This document shows positions 15,671-23,044 of a DNA stretch of 23,059 nt, piece after piece. The position numbers were made by a program, and so were the translations under genes. Source of the DNA: Candidatus Methanomethylophilaceae archaeon. GTDB lineage: Archaea; Thermoplasmatota; Thermoplasmata; Methanomassiliicoccales; Methanomethylophilaceae. Below the pieces are notes generated by a model that was not told the origin of the DNA, ran no database searches, and was given only the letters and a program-made list of their open reading frames with translations. Every line of letters begins with the position of its first letter. Position 1 is the first letter of the stretch. The stretch spans positions 1-23,059 of the forward strand of contig JAEDJU010000004.1 in assembly GCA_016296195.1 (NCBI GenBank). Direction: 5' to 3'.

Positions 15671-16588
15671 TCAATCCTTCATCACGGTGTACAGCACCGC
15701 CTTCTGTGCGTGGAGACGGTTCTCGGCCTCGTCGAATACGACGCTCTGGGGTCCGTCCATGACCTCGGCGGTGATCTCCTGTCCGCGGTGTGCGGGGAGA
15801 CAGTGCATCACGATACAGTCGGGCTTCGCTATGGAGAGGAGCTCGCTGTTGATCTGGTAGTCGTGGAAGATCCTGACGGCCTCCTCGAGAGGGGTGTCGT
15901 CACCCATGGAGATCCAGGTGTCCGTGTAAAGGACGTCCGCATCCTTGCAGGCCTCCTTGGGCTCGTGCGATGCGATGATCTTGCTTCCGTTCGCATCCGC
16001 GATCCTGGACGCGTTCAGCATGATCTCGGCGTTGGGCATCCTGGTGGCGGGACAGCATGCGACCATGTCCATTCCCATGATGGCACATGCGTACAGCAGG
16101 GAGTTGCAGACGTTGTTACCGTCTCCCAGGTAGACCAGTTTCTTTCCGCGGAACCCTCCCTTCTTCTCCTTGATGGTGACCATGTCGGCGAGTGCCTGAC
16201 AGGGGTGCTCGAGATCGTCCAATCCGCTGATGACGGGGACGGATGCGTTCTCTCCGAGACGGTCCATCACCTTGTAGTTGAATGCGCGGTACATGATACC
16301 GTGGACGAACCTGCTCATGACGTGTGCGGTGTCCTCGACGGTCTCGCCGTGTCCCATCTGCATCTTGGTGGCCTCGATGTAGAGTGCGTGTCCTCCCAGC
16401 TCGCTGATGGCAACGTCGAACGAGATCCTGGTCCTGGTGCTGGGTTTCTCGAAGATCATCGCGAGCGTCTTTCCCTTGAGGGGATCGCCGTGGTGTCCGC
16501 GCTCCTTCTTGAGCTTGGTCGCGAGGTCGACCAGCTCGGGCATATCGTCCTTCATATCCAAAACGGAGATTATGTCTCTCTTGGCCAT
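15671..16588 (-). CDS. argF: Ornithine carbamoyltransferase
   Basis: This 305-residue enzyme joins carbamoyl phosphate and ornithine to give citrulline in arginine synthesis. Carbamoyl-phosphate motif EKPSTRTRISFD (~48-59), ISGLDDLEHPCQALADM in the middle, DTWISMGDD, and VMHCLPAHRGQEI near the end are all present, and the length is normal. No other arginine genes are in view. The ATG is preceded at 27 bp by a TATA-like box and no ribosome binding site, which suggests a leaderless mRNA. It converges on the DHH gene with one base between the stops. Aspartate carbamoyltransferase is excluded by the ornithine-type SMGDD and HCLPAHRG motifs. Confidence 0.96.
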   Translation of the reverse strand: MAKRDIISVLDMKDDMPELVDLATKLKKERGHHGDPLKGKTLAMIFEKPSTRTRISFDVAISELGGHALYIEATKMQMGHGETVEDTAHVMSRFVHGIMYRAFNYKVMDRLGENASVPVISGLDDLEHPCQALADMVTIKEKKGGFRGKKLVYLGDGNNVCNSLLYACAIMGMDMVACCPATRMPNAEIMLNASRIADANGSKIIASHEPKEACKDADVLYTDTWISMGDDTPLEEAVRIFHDYQINSELLSIAKPDCIVMHCLPAHRGQEITAEVMDGPQSVVFDEAENRLHAQKAVLYTVMKD

Positions 16589-16610
16589 GATATATCGACT
16601 CCCCTAGAAA

Positions 16611-16618
16611 CTACATAA
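16611..16618 (-). promoter_or_regulatory. TATA box of argF
   Basis: TTTATGTA on the minus strand is centred 27 bp before the ATG, with no Shine-Dalgarno motif between. This fits a leaderless transcript. Confidence 0.5.
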
Positions 16619-16735
16619 ACCATTTGCTCAAAAATGGACAAAAACAATCATGTTTTGACCGATACGTCATATCATCCGATGCATGCGATGATACGGACAT
16701 CCTTCCGGACGGACCCGTAAGGAGGGCCTATCAGG

Positions 16736-16858
16736 ATGTTTCGGACGTATATCCTCCATATCGTCACTGTTGCGGATACGATACCGTGCATACCACGTAT
16801 CCCGAAAGGGAAGGACGTGACGTCTAGGATGTTATCGGGAATGTTCCAACGGCCATAA
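16736..16858 (+). CDS. Possible 40-residue small protein
   Basis: The short frame MFRTYILHIVTVADTIPC... ends at 16858. What makes it notable is AAGGAGGG (16719-16726), the strongest ribosome-binding-like motif in the window, placed nine bases before its ATG. The protein is basic with a hydrophobic start and has no known motif. Codon third positions are not clearly those of a gene, so it may be chance. Confidence 0.2.
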   Translation: MFRTYILHIVTVADTIPCIPRIPKGKDVTSRMLSGMFQRP

Positions 16859-16896
16859 GATTTATCTATTACGATTAGTTGATGGGATTTACAGAT

Positions 16897-16974
16897 GGCC
16901 TGAGTAGGGTAGCTTGGTTATCCTAGGGGATTGTGGATCCCTTGACTCGTGTTCAAATCTCGGCTCAGGCCCCA
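16897..16974 (+). tRNA. tRNA-His (anticodon GTG)
   Basis: The cloverleaf folds as follows. G-1 is at 16897, acceptor GCCTGAG pairs with CTCAGGC (16964-16970), and discriminator C73 is at 16971. CCA is encoded at 16972-16974. The anticodon arm GGGGA-TTGTGGA-TCCCT gives anticodon GTG, and the T loop is TTCAAAT. G-1 opposite C73 is the identity mark of histidine tRNA, which confirms the call. The D stem has only two strong pairs plus a wobble, and the T stem has one T-T mismatch. No intron is present. Confidence 0.93.
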
Positions 16975-17007
16975 CCTGTCTATTCTTTGTCCGCGAGGTA
17001 CCATATC

Positions 17008-18456
17008 ATGTCATGGGAAGGCGAATTGCTGAGAATCGATGAGAACAGGGTGGAGATCCCCGTGGGTGCCGTACCCGGAATGAGGACCAACGCGATCATC
17101 TACGCCAAGGAATCGATGATCCCACAGATCAGATCCGACAACGCTCCCATGCAGGCGGCCAACGTCGCATGCCTCCCGGGAATAGTCGGGAGTTCCATCA
17201 CGATGCCCGACATCCACTGGGGATACGGTTTCCCCATAGGCGGTGTCGCTGCGGTGGAGGGGAACAGCGGATGCATATCCCCCGGAGGCATAGGTTTCGA
17301 CATCAACTGCGGTGTCAGGCTCATCAAGACCGATCTCACCGTGGATGATGTTTCCGGACACATGGACGCCCTCATGGACGCACTCTACGCCAACGTACCT
17401 TCCGGTCTCGGATCCAAGGGTCTGAAGAGACTCGGGATGAAGGAGATCGACGAGATTCTCAAAAACGGTTCCGCGTGGGCGGTGGAGAACGGCTACGGTT
17501 GGGAATCCGACCTGGACGTGACCGAGGAGCGCGGATGCATGACCTCCGCCGACGAGACCAAGGTCAGCGACAAGGCCAAGAAGAGGGGCATACCCCAGTT
17601 GGGTTCCCTCGGATCCGGGAACCACTTCCTCGAGGTGGACGTGGTCGATGAGACGTTCGACCAGCGCGCGGCCAAGGCGTTCGGATTGAAGGAAGGACAG
17701 ATCACCATCACCGTACACTGCGGTTCCAGGGGATGCGGACACCAGATAGCGACGGATTATCTCCAGTCGATGGAACAGTATGTCAAATCCCATGACATCG
17801 AGCTTCCGGACAGACAGCTCGCCTGCGCACCTCTCGACAGCGCGTTGGGGGACGAATATTTCTCGGCCATGTCCTGCGGTGCCAACTACGCATGGGCCAA
17901 CAGGCAGATGATCACCCACTGGATCAGGGAATCCTTCGAGAAGGTCATGGGCGATTCCGCCGAGAGCATGGGAATGGATGTCGTCTATGACGTGGCACAC
18001 AACATAGCCAAGAAGGAGAGACACCTGGTGGACGGCAGCAACATGGACGTGCTGGTACACAGGAAGGGCGCCACCAGGGCATTCGCCGCCGGAAGACCGG
18101 AGATCACCATGAAGTACAGGGATGTGGGACAGCCCGTCATCATCCCCGGGGACATGAGCGTCGGTACCTATGTCCTCGTGGGTATGAAGGGCGCCATGAC
18201 GGACAGCTTCGGAACATCCTGCCACGGAGCGGGAAGGAAGATGTCCAGGAAGGCGACGTCATCCCTCAGTGCCAGCGATATAGAATCCGCGATGACCGAT
18301 AAGGGAATCACTCTGAGAAGGGGTTCCGAGGAGGGGCTCGTCGAGGAGGCCCCGCAGGCTTACAAGGACGTGGATGAGGTCGTATCCGTCGTGTGCAACG
18401 GCGGTCTGACCGGAAGGGTCGCAAGATTAAGACCCATCGGCGTCGTCAAGGGATAA
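17008..18456 (+). CDS. rtcB: tRNA-splicing ligase RtcB
   Basis: This 482-residue RNA ligase joins 2',3'-cyclic phosphate and 5'-OH ends after tRNA intron removal, using GTP and Mn. The motifs present are GGIGFDINCGVRL (metal cysteine ~C101), GSLGSGNHFLEV, HCGSRGCGHQ, DVAHNIAKKERH, and CHGAGRKMSR with the histidine that takes GMP. No intein is seen. The start at 17008 has GAGGT upstream; a longer frame would begin inside the tRNA and is rejected. The gene follows tRNA-His by 33 bp with no clear TATA box between, so the two may be transcribed together. Its last 30 bp overlap the convergent HD gene. Confidence 0.96.
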   Translation: MSWEGELLRIDENRVEIPVGAVPGMRTNAIIYAKESMIPQIRSDNAPMQAANVACLPGIVGSSITMPDIHWGYGFPIGGVAAVEGNSGCISPGGIGFDINCGVRLIKTDLTVDDVSGHMDALMDALYANVPSGLGSKGLKRLGMKEIDEILKNGSAWAVENGYGWESDLDVTEERGCMTSADETKVSDKAKKRGIPQLGSLGSGNHFLEVDVVDETFDQRAAKAFGLKEGQITITVHCGSRGCGHQIATDYLQSMEQYVKSHDIELPDRQLACAPLDSALGDEYFSAMSCGANYAWANRQMITHWIRESFEKVMGDSAESMGMDVVYDVAHNIAKKERHLVDGSNMDVLVHRKGATRAFAAGRPEITMKYRDVGQPVIIPGDMSVGTYVLVGMKGAMTDSFGTSCHGAGRKMSRKATSSLSASDIESAMTDKGITLRRGSEEGLVEEAPQAYKDVDEVVSVVCNGGLTGRVARLRPIGVVKG

Positions 18457-19758
18457 GATCCTTCTTGCGGCACGTTCCGCATCGGAACGGAGACGTTCCG
18501 GCACGGAGACCATCACACACCAATCGATGGGATCCCGGGACTGCAACGCCTTGGCCACGGACGAATAACGGGAGATGGGTCTCACCCTGTCCCCTATCAG
18601 GACGGATACGTCCGTCTTTCCGACCTTGGCCTTGGACAGAAGACTCGATTCCGAAGGTACATCGACTATGACCTCGGCAGGATCCGCGCCTATCGCCGAC
18701 GCTATCTCGCATTCCAGGGACCTGCGTCTGTCCGCATCCGTGTATCTGACCAAGGATGCCTTGAAATCCTCGGATGCGTCGGCGGAATAGACGATGACCG
18801 CGTTCTTGTACAGTCTCCTGTTCAGTACGGAACGCATCATATCGGAGGACAGTCCGCCGCATCCCAGCAATGCGGACGTGAGATCCGCATCCGTCATCAG
18901 GTACAGTTCGGACAGATCCAGATCCGAGACCTCTATGGCACGCCTGAGCATGGCCTCCACGGTCTTCACCGTCTTGTGATAATACACCGAGGAATACATC
19001 AGGGTACGTGCTACCATAAGGCCCTCGGCGGCCACGATACCGCCCTTGCGGATCACCATCCTTCCGTTGTATATGTCCATCTGGCTCAGCAGCCTGTCCT
19101 TGTCCACCGCGCCGTGTATCACGCCGGTGTAATGGGCATCCCTCATCAGATAGTCCATCTGATCCGCATCCACAGGTCCGTGGATGATCTGGTGCGCATA
19201 CTCCCTGTCCGAGAATGACGACTGACCGCTCCCGTATCCGGACAGTGTGAATCCCCCGGTATCGGAATGTGGATTGATTATGAGGTCGCAGACCTCCTCG
19301 GGGGATATCCCGGCATCCTCCATCAAGGTGCACAGAGGATCGATACCATCGAAATATGAACGGTCGCGTTCCATGAATGACGGCACATCCCCCATGATCA
19401 GAGCGCGGGACATCTCCATATGATCCAGACCGGTGATGCTCTCCATCATGCGTTCGAGCGTATGCGAGAACGGAGGGTGACACACATCATGCAGAAGCGC
19501 GGCCATGCGTATGGTGTCCGATTCCTCTTCGGAGAGGCCCATGGAATCCGCCATCCTGCCCGCCAGATGGTATACGCCGAGACTGTGCTCGAAACGCGTG
19601 TGGTTTGCACCGGGGAAGACCGCGTTGCTGAGACCCAGCTGTCTTATCGACCTCAGTCTCTGGATCTCGTGCCTGTCCATCACCTCGAGGAAAGGGCCGT
19701 CCAGGGTTATGCTTCCGTGTATAGGATCGTGGACGACCTTCCTCTCCGTGACGTTCAC
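18427..19758 (-). CDS. HD-domain phosphohydrolase (dNTPase/SAMHD1-like)
   Basis: This 443-residue protein is of the COG1078 type. HDPIHGSITL lies at the N-terminus, then TRFEHSLGVYHLA (H58), ALLHDVCHPPFSH (HD at 90-91, H94, H99) and VDADQMDYLMRD, which complete the metal site. Relatives cleave dNTPs to nucleoside and triphosphate; the exact substrate here is unknown. The C-terminal ~150 residues are a family-specific alpha/beta tail. The GTG start overlaps the sepF stop as GTGA and lies on the purine-rich AAGAGGAG, so re-initiation after sepF is likely. The frame extends further upstream, but that part is a shadow of sepF. Confidence 0.88.
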   Translation of the reverse strand: MNVTERKVVHDPIHGSITLDGPFLEVMDRHEIQRLRSIRQLGLSNAVFPGANHTRFEHSLGVYHLAGRMADSMGLSEEESDTIRMAALLHDVCHPPFSHTLERMMESITGLDHMEMSRALIMGDVPSFMERDRSYFDGIDPLCTLMEDAGISPEEVCDLIINPHSDTGGFTLSGYGSGQSSFSDREYAHQIIHGPVDADQMDYLMRDAHYTGVIHGAVDKDRLLSQMDIYNGRMVIRKGGIVAAEGLMVARTLMYSSVYYHKTVKTVEAMLRRAIEVSDLDLSELYLMTDADLTSALLGCGGLSSDMMRSVLNRRLYKNAVIVYSADASEDFKASLVRYTDADRRRSLECEIASAIGADPAEVIVDVPSESSLLSKAKVGKTDVSVLIGDRVRPISRYSSVAKALQSRDPIDWCVMVSVPERLRSDAERAARRILSLDDADGS

Positions 19759-20102
19759 CTCCTCTTGGGAATCTCCAGGGAGAACCCGCAGGGTACGATG
19801 AGCCAGACATTGCCTCCGAGTACGTGGCATGCACAATCGGACGTCTCCGCCGTCATGCGTATCTCCGCTTCGGCCTCGGACATATCTCCGGCATAGGACG
19901 ACATGTCCACGGCCATGCAGATCCCGGATGCCAGCCACTTCCTCAACCCGGAGATCTCGGACGGTTCGGATGGCATTGAGACGCGTATCCTGGTTCTGTC
20001 ATCGGATTCGCGTATGGGAACGGATGCCAGATCGATGAACACCGTCTCCGAGTTGGGATCGGGTACCGACTGTCTCCTCCCGAAGAAGCCCGTATCACTC
20101 AC
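19755..20102 (-). CDS. sepF: Cell division protein SepF, archaeal type
   Basis: This 115-residue protein fits archaeal SepF. A short N-terminus SDTGFFGRR may serve as a membrane anchor, then VFIDLASVPI, and then the DUF552 core with GLRKWLASGICMAVDMSS and the closing strand GGNVWLIVPCGFSLE. SepF anchors FtsZ to the membrane in archaea. The GTG start is chosen because it overlaps the PUA gene by eight bases; the frame continues upstream but only as a shadow. It is followed by the HD hydrolase with a GTGA overlap. No ftsZ is in view. The core is divergent enough that profile confirmation would help. Confidence 0.75.
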   Translation of the reverse strand: MSDTGFFGRRQSVPDPNSETVFIDLASVPIRESDDRTRIRVSMPSEPSEISGLRKWLASGICMAVDMSSYAGDMSEAEAEIRMTAETSDCACHVLGGNVWLIVPCGFSLEIPKRR

Positions 20103-20586
20103 CTGCCTTCCAGAGCTTGTCGCCCACATAGTGCAGCATCATGACGGCCTTTCCCTTATCCTTCATGCGTATGCCTTCGGTATCGCGCAACGCTACACCC
20201 ACCGCAAGGGGCATACGGTTCTTCTCGTCGCGGATCCACACCAGATCGCCTTCGGATATGCCGTCGTCCGCCTCGGTGATCCCGGGGCCCATGACGTCCG
20301 CACCGTTGGTGACGAACTTGACCGCACCCATGTCGACGGTCACGAAACGCCTCTCGGGCCTGAACTTGTGCAGCCCCCTCACAGTAAGGAAGGGCTTTCC
20401 CTCGTAGATCATACCGAGTATGTCGCTTCCGCAGAACAGAAGACCGAAATCCGGTCCTTCGGCGATATCGATGGGGTCCTTCTCGGTGAACGTGGGTATG
20501 CCGAACACGGCATCCAGCTCCTCTACGACCGCCTTGATCTCCTTCTCTCTCATCCTCTTCCTCTTGCGGATCCTGATATCTGCCAT
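20095..20586 (-). CDS. PUA-domain RNA-binding protein (archaeal MCT-1/Tma20-like)
   Basis: This 163-residue protein has a lysine/arginine-rich N-terminal domain (IRKRKRMREKEIKAVVEEL). The C-terminal PUA domain is ~80-155 (FVTVDMGAVKFVTNGADVMG, then PGITEADDGISEGDLVWIRD). Eukaryotic relatives MCT-1 and Tma20 act on the ribosome and in tRNA release; archaeal function is not established. The start MADIRIRKRKRM (20586) is chosen because it begins the conserved part and has GGGTG upstream; the frame extends 14 codons further. It is the first gene of the operon with sepF and the HD hydrolase, and diverges from the exported-protein gene. Confidence 0.83.
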   Translation of the reverse strand: MADIRIRKRKRMREKEIKAVVEELDAVFGIPTFTEKDPIDIAEGPDFGLLFCGSDILGMIYEGKPFLTVRGLHKFRPERRFVTVDMGAVKFVTNGADVMGPGITEADDGISEGDLVWIRDEKNRMPLAVGVALRDTEGIRMKDKGKAVMMLHYVGDKLWKAGE

Positions 20587-20653
20587 ACGTACACCCTTAT
20601 GTCGTACTGATGTATCCATGTTTCGCACGGAAACGTTCCCGCGCGCACGAACC

Positions 20654-20661
20654 TTTTAAAA
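20654..20661 (+). promoter_or_regulatory. TATA box of the anchored exported protein
   Basis: TTTTAAAA is centred 27 bp before the ATG at 20685, which supports that start as leaderless over the ATG at 20664 and earlier ones. Confidence 0.55.
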
Positions 20662-20684
20662 CGATGCCGAACGATATCCCGCGC

Positions 20685-21548
20685 ATGAAAGTCTTCACCT
20701 CGCTGATGAAGACCCTCATCATGATCGTGTCGTTGGCCCTGACGCTGATGTTGGTGATGTCCGCGGCTCCCCTGATCATGGGAGGTGTCGACATCGAGAA
20801 CACGGACCCCCTATCCATCGAACAGGTGGACGGCGGGGCCAACATCCGTATATACGGTACGATGACAGTGAAATCCAGTCTCCCCAAGGACATCGAGGAC
20901 CTAGAGTTCGGAATAGATGCCATATCCACGAAGACGGACAAGCCCATCGCCATCGAGATAGTCCACGTCGGACCCGAGACCGTACCTTCCGGCGGTAATC
21001 TGCCGGTCCACATCGATTCCAAGATCTCCATGGCGGAAGTGGCGATGCTGATCCTCGCCGACAACAACAACGGTACCGGCATCTATCTGCCCCTCAAGAT
21101 CCAGATCAAGTCGGGATATTCTGGATTGGCCAAGATCGATCTCGGAATGAACATGACGGTACCGCTTTCCGATGACGGAGCGATAACCACAGACGCCCAA
21201 AAGAACTCCGAGGGCAAGATCAAAACGGTGGAGGCCACCATAGCCGGAGACGCGGCCGATCAACTCTCCGCTCTGATCCCCAACACGGGAATGTCCGCAG
21301 GTATATCGATCGAGGGAGTCTCCGAATCACTCTCCCTGAACGTCACCAAGGATGGAAGCGGAAATGTCTCCATGAACATAAACACCGGATCCGAAAAGGC
21401 CATCACCGACCTTATGAAAGAGATGGTGGAATCCGGAAATGATGCGAAGATCACCGTAGGCAGTAACGAATACACCGTTACCGCAGAGGAGATCTCCAAG
21501 ATGTACGAACTCATGGAAGAGTTCCTGGGAGGTATCCCCGATGTCTGA
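20685..21548 (+). CDS. Exported or membrane-anchored protein of unknown function
   Basis: This 287-residue protein has one hydrophobic helix at ~7-33 (LIMIVSLALTLMLVMSAAPL) after a lysine, so it is either anchored or secreted. The rest is beta-rich with no cysteine. It includes DGGANIRIYGTMTVKSSLP, FGIDAISTKTDKPIAIEIVH, YLPLKIQIKSGYSGLAKIDL and an acidic C-terminus (MYELMEEFLGGIPDV). The pattern of amphipathic strands suggests a LEA14/lipid-transfer-like or adhesin-like beta sandwich facing outside, but I do not recognise the family. Its last eight bases overlap the next gene, a four-helix membrane protein, so the pair probably works together at the cell membrane. Confidence 0.72.
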   Translation: MKVFTSLMKTLIMIVSLALTLMLVMSAAPLIMGGVDIENTDPLSIEQVDGGANIRIYGTMTVKSSLPKDIEDLEFGIDAISTKTDKPIAIEIVHVGPETVPSGGNLPVHIDSKISMAEVAMLILADNNNGTGIYLPLKIQIKSGYSGLAKIDLGMNMTVPLSDDGAITTDAQKNSEGKIKTVEATIAGDAADQLSALIPNTGMSAGISIEGVSESLSLNVTKDGSGNVSMNINTGSEKAITDLMKEMVESGNDAKITVGSNEYTVTAEEISKMYELMEEFLGGIPDV

Positions 21549-22302
21549 CAGGGACTACTATACCGATTTCTCCCCCAAGTGCATGTCGTTCGGGGGAGCG
21601 TTCAAATCTCTCGCGGACTCCATAACGGGATACATCCTGCTCCCGCTGGCGGCGATCTCGCTGCTCGGCGGTATCGGTCCGGCACTCACGGCGGCCATTC
21701 CGGCCGGATCCCTGGACTTCGGAATGCTCCTGGACGGATTCACCGTGTACCTCAGGAACCTGATGATCTATTCGATCCCGCTGATTTTCCTGTCCGTATT
21801 CATCGGACTATATGAACCCGGAAGCTACGCAAGGATCCCCTTCAAGTTCATCTCCAGCATCTACCTGGCCATGGTCCTGCTGATGTTCACCAAGGGCGGA
21901 TGCATGGACGTATCCATCGACGGATCGGGAATGGGGGTCGGCATGGGAATGATCACCATGTCCCTGGAGATCCAGGCCGTGATCTACATCCTCGCCGTGA
22001 TATCCGTCATCAAAGGGTTCCTCGCATTCGCCGAATTCTCCGACAACCGCAAGAAGTACCTCAAGGACATGGCCAAGAAGTTCAACAAGAAGGAGAAGAA
22101 GGAAGCGGAGTGGGAGTACAATGAGGAGGATATCCCTCAGTCGAAGAAGAAAAAGAAGGACGAGGACGACGATGAGGAGGATATCCCTCAGTCGAAGAAG
22201 AAAAAGAAGGACGAGGACGATGAGGACGACGAGGACTCCGGCAGGAAGAAGAAAAAGAAGAAGAGGCCCGTCGAGGAAGACGAGGAATACGAAGAATACT
22301 GA
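21541..22302 (+). CDS. Four-helix membrane protein with repetitive charged tail
   Basis: This 253-residue protein was not recognised. Hydrophobic segments lie near residues 28-52, 68-92, 100-117 and 140-168. From ~170 on the protein is highly charged: KKYLKDMAKKFNKKEKKEAE, then two copies of a 17-residue unit containing EEDIPQSKKKKKDEDD, then a lysine run and an acidic end EEDEEYEEY. By the positive-inside rule the tail should be cytoplasmic. It is probably disordered and could bind nucleic acid, ribosomes or partner proteins through mixed charge blocks. The ATG overlaps the previous gene (ATGTCTGA), so translation of the pair is coupled. Confidence 0.75.
   Translation: MSDRDYYTDFSPKCMSFGGAFKSLADSITGYILLPLAAISLLGGIGPALTAAIPAGSLDFGMLLDGFTVYLRNLMIYSIPLIFLSVFIGLYEPGSYARIPFKFISSIYLAMVLLMFTKGGCMDVSIDGSGMGVGMGMITMSLEIQAVIYILAVISVIKGFLAFAEFSDNRKKYLKDMAKKFNKKEKKEAEWEYNEEDIPQSKKKKKDEDDDEEDIPQSKKKKKDEDDEDDEDSGRKKKKKKRPVEEDEEYEEY
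22121..22220 (+). repeat. Tandem duplication of a 51-bp unit inside a coding sequence
   Basis: Bases 22121-22169 recur without change at 22172-22220, a 49-bp exact match at a 51-bp period. The frame is kept, adding 17 residues (EEDIPQSKKKKKDEDDD). The perfect identity shows a recent duplication or ongoing homogenisation. Confidence 0.9.
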
Positions 22303-22321
22303 TGATGAAGGTGTGTGAAGG

Positions 22322-23044
22322 ATGGGAATAAGCATAGCCATTTGCGAGAAGGACGCGCCCAGCGCGGCCTGTGCCGGTCTGAAGAAGGATATAAGGAAGG
22401 CCATGGTGTCGGACATAGCCCCGTTCGGGGATGCCGCCATATTCGATATGGTGGTATCGTTGGACGATGCCAAGGCGGCCTTCCCGGACTTCGAGGCATT
22501 CCTCAAACGCAACAGGATCAACGAATCCACGGACGCCATATACATGGAGAAGGTGAAGAAGGACGACGACCGTGCGATACTTGAACCCAAGGCGGAGAGG
22601 AGATACACCGGATGGGTGGACATGACCGGTATGGCCGACGATCTCAGAACCAAAGCTCTGGAACTGTCCAAACCCGAGAACAGGGTCAACGGATGGGACT
22701 GTCTGGATTTCGACGAGGCCAACAAGGCCTGTGCCGAATGCCCCCTGTCCTGGGACAAGGGAAGGGGATGCATCGGTGCGTTCGGACCGGATTCCACGCA
22801 GCTGCCGGAGATCGCCGGAAGGCACGGATGCGATCTGGTCGCGTCGGTACCGGAACTCGCGAAGGGATGCACCATCCTGGCACCTTCGGATGCCGAGAAG
22901 CTCCTGAAGGAATGTGCCACACTTGCCGACATATTGCCCGAGGAGGGCAAGATGGCCGTCAGGAGATATGCGGGCCCGGTGGAACGCATGAGACTCGTGG
23001 CGGAGATCTCCGTCAAAGAGGGTTGCGGATTCTATTTCTTCTGA
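22322..23044 (+). CDS. Cysteine-rich protein of unknown function
   Basis: This 240-residue soluble protein was not recognised. It has ten cysteines, four of them spaced C127-x9-C137-x2-C140-x9-C150 (CLDFDEANKACAECPLSWDK onward), which could bind zinc or an iron-sulphur cluster. The N-terminal ~120 residues look alpha/beta (MGISIAICEKDAPSAACAGL, then DMVVSLDDAKAAFPDFEAFL). The C-terminus ends EGCGFYFF. The ATG has AAGGTG eight bases upstream and follows the membrane-protein gene by 19 bp, so it is likely the third gene of that transcript. It lacks a signal peptide and should be cytoplasmic. Confidence 0.72.
   Translation: MGISIAICEKDAPSAACAGLKKDIRKAMVSDIAPFGDAAIFDMVVSLDDAKAAFPDFEAFLKRNRINESTDAIYMEKVKKDDDRAILEPKAERRYTGWVDMTGMADDLRTKALELSKPENRVNGWDCLDFDEANKACAECPLSWDKGRGCIGAFGPDSTQLPEIAGRHGCDLVASVPELAKGCTILAPSDAEKLLKECATLADILPEEGKMAVRRYAGPVERMRLVAEISVKEGCGFYFF

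Larger units (their letters stand above)
16589..16896. other. 308-bp stretch without a convincing gene
   Basis: This lies between the argF start and tRNA-His. It includes the argF promoter and the presumed tRNA promoter (TTTATCTA around 16861-16868). The middle has GC content like the genes but third codon positions less GC-biased than theirs. It holds several small hairpins: GGATACG/CGTATCC (16774-16780 with 16796-16802), CCC-GAAA-GGG (16801-16810) and GACG-TGA-CGTC (16814-16824). A structured RNA is possible, but no known RNA was recognised. Confidence 0.4.

Noticed and set aside
16624..16827. A 67-codon frame starting with TTG upstream of tRNA-His
   Set aside because: There is no promoter or ribosome binding site, the start is rare, and third codon positions lack the GC bias of the real genes.
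16933..17007. A longer RtcB starting within tRNA-His
   Set aside because: The extra 25 residues are translated tRNA sequence; the ATG at 17008 has a ribosome binding site and begins the conserved part.
19759..19938. A longer N-terminus for the HD phosphohydrolase
   Set aside because: This stretch is coding for SepF in another frame, and the GTGA overlap gives a natural start.
22121..22260. The purine-rich repeat as a CRISPR array or intergenic satellite
   Set aside because: It is only two direct copies without spacers, in frame and inside a membrane-protein gene.
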